DNA of 64,000 nt from contig NZ_CP075691.1 in assembly GCF_020026305.1 (NCBI RefSeq), positions 6,324,001-6,388,000 on the forward strand. Direction: 5' to 3'. Position numbers and translations under genes: made by a program. Under the pieces are notes generated by a model. The model did not search any database. It was not told the origin of the DNA and saw nothing but the letters and a program-made list of their open reading frames with translations. The DNA is from Streptomyces sp. 135 (GTDB lineage Bacteria > Actinomycetota > Actinomycetes > Streptomycetales > Streptomycetaceae). Of the stretch, positions 26,182-32,975 are shown in pieces (position 1 is the first letter of the stretch; each line of letters begins with the position of its first letter).

Positions 26182-26964
26182 GTGTCTCCCACCGATGCGA
26201 GCACCGACGCCGGCACCGAACCCGCGGCCTCCGGCGCCGATGGCGCGGACGGCGCGGACACCCTCGACCTGCGCCTGCCCGACGAGCTCGTCGCCCTGCT
26301 GGCCGAGAGCGACGAGCGAACTCCGCGAACGGCAGCTCACATCGAGCACGGCGAACGAGCGCCGCACCATGCTCCGGGCACCGTGGCGGTGGAGGACCTC
26401 CTCGACGGCATCGCCGCCTGGGGGCCGGTCACCACCGACGCCGGTGTCTTCCAACTCGTACCTGTCCGCCTCGAACGCGACCTCCCGTTGATCAGCCGGT
26501 GGATGAACGACCCCGCGGTGGCGGCCTTCTGGGAACTGGCGGGACCCGAAGCCGTCACCGAGGAGCACCTTCGCCCCCAGCTCGACGGAGACGGACGCAG
26601 CGTGCCCTGCCTCGGCGTGCTCGAAGGCATGCCGATGAGCTACTGGGAGATCTACCGCGCGGACCTCGACCCGCTGGCCCGCCACTACCCCTTCCGCCCG
26701 CACGACACCGGCATCCACCTCCTCATCGGTGGCGTCGTCAACCGCGGCCGCGGCCTTGGCACAGCACTGCTCAGGGCCGTCGCAGACCTTGTCCTCGACC
26801 GCCGCCCCGCATGCGCACGCGTCATCGCAGAACCCGACCTTCGCAACACCCCCTCCGTCTCCGCATTCCTGAGTGCTGGCTTCCGCTTCTCCGCCGAAGT
26901 GGACCTGCCCGACAAACGGGCGGCGCTCATGGTCCGCGACCGAGCCCTGCGCGCAGTGCTCTGA
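26182..26964 (+). CDS. GNAT acetyltransferase of the siderophore locus (RhbD/AlcB-like)
   Basis: This 260-residue N-acyltransferase is of the group found in hydroxamate and citrate siderophore loci. The catalytic domain covers about residues 85-260. Signatures are FQLVPVRLERDLPLISRWMNDP, AFWEL, SYWEIYRADLD and the acetyl-CoA loop VVNRGRGLGTALLRA, and it ends with the SAGFRF strand. The first 80 residues are Ala/Asp/Glu-rich. It starts with GTG at 26182 with AGGAG 9 bases upstream. In rhizobactin-type pathways the homologue acylates an N-hydroxylated diamine, but no hydroxylase gene is present here. Confidence 0.86.
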   Translation: MSPTDASTDAGTEPAASGADGADGADTLDLRLPDELVALLAESDERTPRTAAHIEHGERAPHHAPGTVAVEDLLDGIAAWGPVTTDAGVFQLVPVRLERDLPLISRWMNDPAVAAFWELAGPEAVTEEHLRPQLDGDGRSVPCLGVLEGMPMSYWEIYRADLDPLARHYPFRPHDTGIHLLIGGVVNRGRGLGTALLRAVADLVLDRRPACARVIAEPDLRNTPSVSAFLSAGFRFSAEVDLPDKRAALMVRDRALRAVL

Positions 26965-27022
26965 CCCGATCACTCTTGGTGCACCGCTCGACCCGATCCG
27001 GTTCCCTCCCTGAGGAGTCCAC

Positions 27023-28903
27023 GTGCCGAATCCGTCCGCCAGCCCCATCTCCTGCCCCTCCACCGCGCTCTACGACCCGCCCGAGCTGACCCAGGACAGA
27101 TGGCGTGAGGCCGGACGCCGACTGCTCGCCAAGATGATCGGCGAGTTCGCGTACGAGGAGATCATCCGGCCCGTGCCGGCCATGGAGATGGAGACGGACA
27201 CCTACCGTCTCCACCTCGAACCGGCGAAGCCGGCCGCAGCTGACACGCCGCTCGGTGTCCACCGTGACCACGACGGCCCCTGCCTCACCTTCCGCGCCCG
27301 CCGCGGCTCGTACGGCGGCTGGCACGTGGACCCCGCCAGCTTGGCCCTGAGCGAGGGCGGTGCGGCGGCCCGCCCCCTCAGCGACCCCGTCAGATTCCTC
27401 GCGCTGGCCCGCAGGACGCTGGGACTCGACGGCGCCACCCTCGGTCACCTCGTACGCGAGCTCAGTGTCACGCTCAGCGCCGACGCCCGGATCGACCACA
27501 CCGCGCTCACCGCGGCGCAGCTCGCCGACCTTGGTTACGCGGAACTGGAGGGGCACCAGACCGGCCACCCCTGGCTCGTCCTCAACAAAGGGCGCATCGG
27601 CTTCTCCGCGACCGACGCCGGCCTCTGGGCGCCCGAGGCCCGCCGCTCCACGACGCTTCCATGGATCGCGGTCCACACCGACCTCGCCGTGTATCGAGGC
27701 GTCACCGGGCTGCAGACAGCTCAGCAGCTCTACGCCCGAGAGCTCCCCGCCTCCACGCAGGAGGCCTTCGCGGACTTACTCCGCTCGCGCGGGCTCGACC
27801 CCCAGGAGTACCTCTACCTGCCGGTGCACCCCTGGCAGTGGGACGAGGTCGTCCTCCCGCTCTTCGCTCCCTCCGTAGCTGCGAACGCCATCGTTCCGCT
27901 GGGAAGCGACGGGGACGTACGCCTTCCCCAGCAGTCCATCCGTACGTTCCTCAATGCGTCCCGCCCCGACAGGCACACAGTGAAGCTGCCGCTGTCGGTC
28001 CTCAACACTCTGGTCTGGCGTGGCCTGCCCACGGAGCGCACGATCGCCGCGCCCGCCGTCACCGCCTGGATGCACGCACTACGTGACGTCGATCCCTTCC
28101 TGCGTGACGAGTGCCGGGTGATCCTCCTCGGCGAGGTTGCATCGGTGGCCGTCGAACACCCTGTGTACGACGGTTTGCCGGAGGTCCCCTACCAGTACAG
28201 GGAGCTGCTCGGCGCCATCTGGCGCGAGCCTCTCACCCGCTACCTCGCCCCCGACGAACGCGCCCGCACCCTTGCTTCGCTGCTGCACGTCGACCCGGCC
28301 GGCAGGGCCTTCGTCACGGAGCTCGTGGAACGCTCGGGCCTCGCCCCCACCGTATGGCTGCGCCGGCTCTTCGCCGCCCTGCTGCCTCCGCTCCTGCACT
28401 TCCTCTACCGCTACGGCACCGTGTTCTCCCCTCACGGGGAGAACGCCATCGTCGTCTTCGACGACAAGGACGTGCCCGTCCGCCTCGCGGTGAAGGACTT
28501 CGTGGACGACGTGAACGTCAGCGCCGTGCGGCTGCCCGAGCACGACTCGATGCCGGGCGACGTGCGCGACGTACTGCTCACCGAGCCCCCCGGATTCCTC
28601 ACCCAGTTCATCCACTCCGGTCTCTTCGTGGGGGTCTTCCGCTACCTGGCGCCGCTGTGCGAGGAGCAATTGGGTGTGCCCGAGACCGATTTCTGGTCCG
28701 CCGTGCGCGCCGAGATCCTCCGGCACCAGGCACGCGCTCCGGAGATGAAGGAGCGGTACGAGATGTTCGACCTGCTCACACCACGTATCGAGCGGCTGTG
28801 CCTCAACCGGAACCGACTCCTCCTCGATGGGTACCGCGACCGCTCGCAACGCCCGCACGCCGCCGTGCACGGCACCGTGCCCAACCCTCTCCATCAGCCT
28901 TGA
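27023..28903 (+). CDS. IucA/IucC-family NIS siderophore synthetase 2, with a TTA codon
   Basis: This 626-residue synthetase is probably the second condensing enzyme. It is of normal family length without the insert of synthetase 1. Motifs are EGHQTGHPWLVLNKGRIGFS (nucleotide-binding region near residue 188), LPVHPWQW (near 268), VKLPLSVLNTLVWRGLPTERT and FSPHGENAIVVFDD (near 470). It starts with GTG at 27023 behind TGAGGAG. A leucine at residue 252 is encoded by TTA (27776-27778), the codon read only by the bldA tRNA in Streptomyces, so translation may be confined to late growth or development. Confidence 0.88.
   Translation: MPNPSASPISCPSTALYDPPELTQDRWREAGRRLLAKMIGEFAYEEIIRPVPAMEMETDTYRLHLEPAKPAAADTPLGVHRDHDGPCLTFRARRGSYGGWHVDPASLALSEGGAAARPLSDPVRFLALARRTLGLDGATLGHLVRELSVTLSADARIDHTALTAAQLADLGYAELEGHQTGHPWLVLNKGRIGFSATDAGLWAPEARRSTTLPWIAVHTDLAVYRGVTGLQTAQQLYARELPASTQEAFADLLRSRGLDPQEYLYLPVHPWQWDEVVLPLFAPSVAANAIVPLGSDGDVRLPQQSIRTFLNASRPDRHTVKLPLSVLNTLVWRGLPTERTIAAPAVTAWMHALRDVDPFLRDECRVILLGEVASVAVEHPVYDGLPEVPYQYRELLGAIWREPLTRYLAPDERARTLASLLHVDPAGRAFVTELVERSGLAPTVWLRRLFAALLPPLLHFLYRYGTVFSPHGENAIVVFDDKDVPVRLAVKDFVDDVNVSAVRLPEHDSMPGDVRDVLLTEPPGFLTQFIHSGLFVGVFRYLAPLCEEQLGVPETDFWSAVRAEILRHQARAPEMKERYEMFDLLTPRIERLCLNRNRLLLDGYRDRSQRPHAAVHGTVPNPLHQP
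27776..27778 (+). promoter_or_regulatory. In-frame TTA (bldA-dependent) codon
   Basis: The reading is TTC GCG GAC TTA CTC CGC, in phase with the GTG at 27023. I scanned the other genes in the window for in-frame TTA and found none. Confidence 0.9.
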
Positions 28904-28943
28904 TCGCGGGATTGTCAGTGGGGCACCGTAGGGTGGTCGCGCT

Positions 28944-30914
28944 ATGACGAAGCCCTCCCTCCCCGAGCTCCTGCACGCCGCCGTCACCGCTGTCGGCGGC
29001 ACGGAACGCCCTGGCCAGGTGTCCATGGCCGAGGCCGTCGCCGAGGTGATCGACGACGGCTCCCACCTGCTGGTCCAGGCCGGCACCGGCACGGGTAAAT
29101 CCCTCGGCTATCTCGTGCCGGCCCTGGCACACGGGGAGCGTGTGGTGGTCGCGACCGCCACGCTCGCCCTCCAGCGCCAGCTCGTGGAGCGGGACCTGCC
29201 GCGCACCGTGGACGCGCTGCATCCGCTGATGCGCCGCCGTCCTCAGTACGCGATGCTCAAGGGCCGTTCGAACTACCTGTGCCTCCACCGCCTCCACGAA
29301 GGCGCGCCCCAGGACGAGGAGGAGGGCCTCTTCGACCAGTTCGAGGCGGCGGCGCCCACCAGCAAACTGGGCCAGGACCTCCTGAGGATGCGGGACTGGG
29401 CCGACGAGACCGAGACGGGCGACCGTGACGACCTGACGCCCGGCGTCTCCGACCGCGCGTGGTCGCAGGTCTCCGTCTCCTCCAGGGAGTGCCTCGGCGC
29501 CTCGAAGTGTGCCTACGGGGCGGAGTGCTTCGCCGAGGCGGCCCGCGAGCGCGCCAAGCTCGCCGACGTCATCGTCACGAACCACGCGCTGCTCGCCATC
29601 GACGCCATCGAGGGCGCCCCCGTCCTTCCCCAGCACGAGGTGCTGATCGTTGACGAGGCCCATGAGTTGGTCTCCCGGGTCACCGGCGTGGCCACGGGCG
29701 AGCTCACCCCCGGGCAGGTCAACCGCGCGGTCCGCCGCGCCGCCAAGCTCGTCAACGAGAAGGCCGCCGACCAGCTCCAGACCGCGTCCGAAGGCTTCGA
29801 ACGACTGATGGAGCTGGCCCTGCCGGGCCGCCTGGAAGAGATCCCCGAAGACCTCGGTTACGCGCTGATGGCCCTGCGTGACGCCGCTCGCTCGGTCATC
29901 ACGGCGCTCGGTTCCACCCGGGACAAGTCGGTCCAGGACGAGGACGCGGTCCGTAAGCAGGCACTCGCCTCCGTGGAGTCGATCCACGACGTGGCGGAGC
30001 GCATCACGAACGGCTCCGAGTACGACGTCGTCTGGTACGAGCGGCACGACCGTTTCGGAGCCTCCCTGCGCGTGGCCCCGATGTCCGTGTCGGGTCTCCT
30101 GCGGGAGAAGCTCTTCGCGGAGCGTTCGGTGGTCCTCACCTCCGCCACGCTCAAGCTCGGCGGCGACTTCAACGGCGTCGGGGCGTCGCTCGGCCTGGCT
30201 CCGGAGGGCACGGAGTCCGAGGACGCACCGCAGTGGAAGGGCCTCGACGTCGGCTCCCCGTTCGACTACGGCAAGCAGGGCATCCTCTACGTCGCCAAGC
30301 ACCTGGCCCGTCCGGGCCGCGAGGGCACGCGCAGCGACATGCTCGATGAGCTGGCCGAACTGATCGAGGCGGCCGGTGGTCGCACGCTCGGCCTCTTCTC
30401 CTCCATGCGTGCGGCTCAGGGCGCGGCGGAGGAGTTGCGGGAGCGCCTCGACATGCCCATCCTCCTCCAGGGCGAGGAGACCCTGGGCGAGCTGATCAAG
30501 GGCTTCGCGGCGGATGCGAGGACCTGCCTCTTCGGGACGCTCTCGCTCTGGCAGGGGGTGGACGTGCCGGGCCCCAGCTGCCAGCTGGTGATCATGGACA
30601 AGATCCCGTTCCCGCGCCCCGACGATCCGCTGATGAGCGCCCGCCAGAAGGCGGTCGACGACGCCGGCGGCAATGGCTTCATGGCGGTCGCGGCCACCCA
30701 TGCGGCTCTTCTGATGGCGCAGGGCGCGGGGCGTCTCGTACGAGCGTCCGGGGACCGCGGCGTGGTCGCCGTCCTGGACCCCCGGCTGGCCACGGCGCGC
30801 TACGGCAGCTATCTGCGGGCTTCGCTGCCCGACTTCTGGTACACGACGGACCGTAATCAGGTACGCCGCTCCCTGGCCGCGATCGATGCCGCGGCGAAGG
30901 CGGCCGAGGCATAG
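28944..30914 (+). CDS. DinG-like ATP-dependent DNA helicase
   Basis: This 656-residue superfamily 2 helicase of the DinG/XPD group would unwind DNA 5' to 3'. Motif I is QAGTGTGKS, motif II VDEAHELV (DEAH), and the C-terminal helicase part includes GRTLGLFSSMRAAQ and QGAGRLVRASGDRGVVAVLDPR. Four cysteines between motifs I and II (LCLHR, SRECLGASKCAYGAECF) match the Fe-S cluster region. A TAGGGT hexamer 9 bases before the ATG may be the -10. It is convergent with lexA, the SOS repressor, in conserved Streptomyces order. I saw no SOS box before it. Confidence 0.92.
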   Translation: MTKPSLPELLHAAVTAVGGTERPGQVSMAEAVAEVIDDGSHLLVQAGTGTGKSLGYLVPALAHGERVVVATATLALQRQLVERDLPRTVDALHPLMRRRPQYAMLKGRSNYLCLHRLHEGAPQDEEEGLFDQFEAAAPTSKLGQDLLRMRDWADETETGDRDDLTPGVSDRAWSQVSVSSRECLGASKCAYGAECFAEAARERAKLADVIVTNHALLAIDAIEGAPVLPQHEVLIVDEAHELVSRVTGVATGELTPGQVNRAVRRAAKLVNEKAADQLQTASEGFERLMELALPGRLEEIPEDLGYALMALRDAARSVITALGSTRDKSVQDEDAVRKQALASVESIHDVAERITNGSEYDVVWYERHDRFGASLRVAPMSVSGLLREKLFAERSVVLTSATLKLGGDFNGVGASLGLAPEGTESEDAPQWKGLDVGSPFDYGKQGILYVAKHLARPGREGTRSDMLDELAELIEAAGGRTLGLFSSMRAAQGAAEELRERLDMPILLQGEETLGELIKGFAADARTCLFGTLSLWQGVDVPGPSCQLVIMDKIPFPRPDDPLMSARQKAVDDAGGNGFMAVAATHAALLMAQGAGRLVRASGDRGVVAVLDPRLATARYGSYLRASLPDFWYTTDRNQVRRSLAAIDAAAKAAEA

Positions 30915-30959
30915 AGAGCCGGGCGGCCCAGGCGTGGCGTAGAGAGCCCGGACACAGCA

Positions 30960-30994
30960 GGGCCCCGGAACCGGCGCAGTTGGTTCCGGGGCCC
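30960..30994. terminator. Bidirectional terminator between the dinG-like gene and lexA
   Basis: A perfect 13-bp inverted repeat (30960-30972 with 30982-30994) and a 9-base loop lie between the two convergent stop codons. Confidence 0.88.
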
Positions 30995-31010
30995 GGTCAG
31001 GGGCGCAGGC

Positions 31011-31796
31011 TCACACCCGCCGCAGCACCGCCACGACCTTGCCGAGGATCGTCGCCTCGTCGCCGGGGATCGGCTGGTACGCGGAGTTGTGCGGGAGGAG
31101 CCAGACGTGCCCGTCCTCCCGCTTGAAACGCTTGACCGTCGCTTCGCCGTCCAGCATGGCGGCCACGATGTCGCCGTTCTCCGCGACGGGCTGGCGGCGC
31201 ACCGTGACCCAGTCGCCGTCACAGATCGCGGCCTCGATCATCGAGTCACCGACGACCTTCAGCACGAAGAGCTCGCCGTCGCCCACGAGCTGCCGGGGGA
31301 GAGGGAAGACGTCCTCGACCGACTCCTCGGCGAGGATCGGGCCACCGGCCGCGATCCGGCCGACGAGCGGGACGTACGACGCGGCGGGCTTGCCGGTGGT
31401 GTCGGTGGGCTGACTGCTCGGCTGGTCCGAGCCGCGCACCTCGTACGCGCGCGGACGGTGGGGGTCGCGACGGAGGAAACCCTTGCGCTCCAGAGCCATC
31501 AGCTGGTGGGCCACCGAGGAAGTGCTGGAGAGGCCCACCGCCTGACCGATCTCCCGCATCGACGGTGGGTAGCCGCGCCGCTGCACGGAGTCCCTGATGA
31601 CCTCGATCACCCTGCGCTGCCGGTCGGTGAGCCCCGAGCTGTCGGCCCGGATGCCTGGAGGTCGGCCCGGCAGGGAGCGCGCGGGCTTCGGCCCCTCCTG
31701 GTTCGTGGCTGCGTCATTCATGGCATGCACCGGCTCGAGTCGGCTCTGGGAGCGGTCCTGGGCAGTGATGGTGGCGCTGTCTGCGGTGGTGGTCAC
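31011..31796 (-). CDS. lexA: SOS repressor LexA
   Basis: This is the repressor of DNA-damage genes, which self-cleaves when RecA is activated. The 261-residue protein has a long N-terminal extension (about 54 residues) before the winged helix LTDRQRRVIEVIRDSVQRRGYPPSMREIG in part. The cleavage site is Ala-Gly in RIAAGGPI. The catalytic dyad is Ser185 (GDSM) and Lys222 (ATVKRF), 37 residues apart exactly as in E. coli. I chose the GTG at 31796 with GAGGGG 9 bases upstream; the open frame to 31874 would run through the SOS box. Confidence 0.96.
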   Translation of the reverse strand: MTTTADSATITAQDRSQSRLEPVHAMNDAATNQEGPKPARSLPGRPPGIRADSSGLTDRQRRVIEVIRDSVQRRGYPPSMREIGQAVGLSSTSSVAHQLMALERKGFLRRDPHRPRAYEVRGSDQPSSQPTDTTGKPAASYVPLVGRIAAGGPILAEESVEDVFPLPRQLVGDGELFVLKVVGDSMIEAAICDGDWVTVRRQPVAENGDIVAAMLDGEATVKRFKREDGHVWLLPHNSAYQPIPGDEATILGKVVAVLRRV

Positions 31797-31865
31797 GTCG
31801 GTCGGCCCCTCTCGAGATGTTCTCTCCCTAGCTAGCCAACGGTAGTTGCTTTCGAAAGGTTGCGC

Positions 31866-31879
31866 CAAACACACGTTCG
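31866..31879 (-). promoter_or_regulatory. LexA (SOS) box for lexA autoregulation
   Basis: The minus strand reads CGAACGTGTGTTTG, a full match to the Gram-positive SOS consensus CGAACRNRYGTTYG. It lies about 70 bases upstream of the lexA start, where the promoter is expected. Confidence 0.9.
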
Positions 31880-32134
31880 AGTGAAAAATCGCTGATTACC
31901 TGACGTGATCAGGTTTCCAGGTGTATGGCTGACGCTCGCGCCGAACGGCAATTCGGTTCATTACGGTACGCTTCACCGCCGGGGTCGTGAGCCCCTCAGT
32001 GGAGCTCCCATACTGCCACCCGGCGCCCCGTCGGCCCGGCACCGGCCCCCTTTCCGAGCTGCGTGAGTGGCGCCTGCGTAGGTCCGGTGCGACCAGGGGT
32101 GACGCGACACGCTAGGTGTCGAAAAAGCGGCCTA

Positions 32135-32150
32135 ACCCCAGATCTAGTGG
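32135..32150 (+). promoter_or_regulatory. NrdR box 1
   Basis: ACCCCAGATCTAGTGG matches 11 of 16 positions of the NrdR-box consensus acaCwAtATaTwGtgt, including the central AT and the C/G flanks. Confidence 0.7.
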
Positions 32151-32165
32151 TTGGATTGCGACAGC

Positions 32166-32181
32166 AGCCCAGAAGTTGTGG
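32166..32181 (+). promoter_or_regulatory. NrdR box 2
   Basis: AGCCCAGAAGTTGTGG resembles box 1 and matches 9 of 16 consensus positions. Its centre is 31 bases from that of box 1, three helical turns, as is usual for tandem NrdR boxes. Confidence 0.6.
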
Positions 32182-32292
32182 TCCCTGGTCCTTCAGGGGT
32201 TCAGGCATCGCCTATGCTTGGGGCTGCTTCGAGGGGCCCCAAGGGCCCGTTGAGGCTTATGAGTCGTGCCGTGAAGGAGGGTTGGGAGTTCC

Positions 32293-32838
32293 ATGCACTG
32301 CCCCTTCTGTAGGCACCCCGACAGCCGCGTAGTCGACAGCCGCACCACTGACGACGGCACGTCGATCCGAAGGCGCCGCCAGTGCCCCGACTGCTCCCGT
32401 CGTTTCACGACCGTGGAGACGTGCTCACTGATGGTGATCAAGCGCAGCGGCGTGACGGAGCCCTTCAGTCGCGCCAAGGTCATCAATGGCGTCCGCAAGG
32501 CATGCCAGGGACGGCCGGTGACCGAGGACGCCCTCGCCCTTCTCGGGCAGCGGGTGGAAGAGGCCGTGCGGGCCACCGGAAGCGCCGAATTGACCACCCA
32601 TGACGTCGGGCTGGCCATACTGGGTCCGTTGCAGGAACTCGACCTTGTCGCCTACCTGCGCTTCGCCTCCGTGTACCGGGCGTTCGACTCGCTCGAGGAC
32701 TTCGAGGCTGCCATCGGGGAGCTGAGGGAACAGCGGCTCGACGCGGAGCCGCGCGACGCGGGCGGAGAGCGCGTCGTGAATGACCGCGGGCCTGGAGGGA
32801 CTGTCGAGGTCCCGGAGCCCGCCACCGCCGCCGACTGA
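32293..32838 (+). CDS. nrdR: Ribonucleotide reductase repressor NrdR
   Basis: This Zn-ribbon/ATP-cone repressor of ribonucleotide reductase genes senses ATP/dATP. The 181-residue protein has four zinc-binding cysteines (Cys3, Cys6, Cys31, Cys34) followed by the ATP-cone (about residues 46-136: MVIKRSGVTEPFSRAKVINGV). The C-terminal 40 residues are acidic and variable. The start ATG at 32293 follows GAAGGAGGG and GGGAG. It forms an operon with nrdJ and sits behind two NrdR boxes, so it represses itself. Confidence 0.96.
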   Translation: MHCPFCRHPDSRVVDSRTTDDGTSIRRRRQCPDCSRRFTTVETCSLMVIKRSGVTEPFSRAKVINGVRKACQGRPVTEDALALLGQRVEEAVRATGSAELTTHDVGLAILGPLQELDLVAYLRFASVYRAFDSLEDFEAAIGELREQRLDAEPRDAGGERVVNDRGPGGTVEVPEPATAAD

Positions 32839-32975
32839 CCGGCTGGCCGACCGGCCGGCGGCGAACCAGACCTGTCGCGGGTGTCCTTTGTGACGTCCGC
32901 GACGCCAGATACACATCCGTGTCACGGGAAGTTCGTGGCACTTCAGGGCGTTTTAGCCTGATACAGGGAGGCGGC

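Larger units (their letters stand above)
31880..32292. other. Divergent lexA-nrdR regulatory region
   Basis: This 413-base region is without a gene. It holds the tandem NrdR boxes (listed separately) and an inverted repeat CGACAC-GCTAG-GTGTCG at 32105-32121. I saw no convincing cobalamin riboswitch: the B12-box and its paired arms were not found. Confidence 0.6.

Noticed and set aside
31880..32292. Cobalamin riboswitch before nrdR-nrdJ
   Set aside because: It would make sense for a B12-dependent reductase, but I could not find the B12 box or the characteristic paired elements; NrdR boxes explain the region better.
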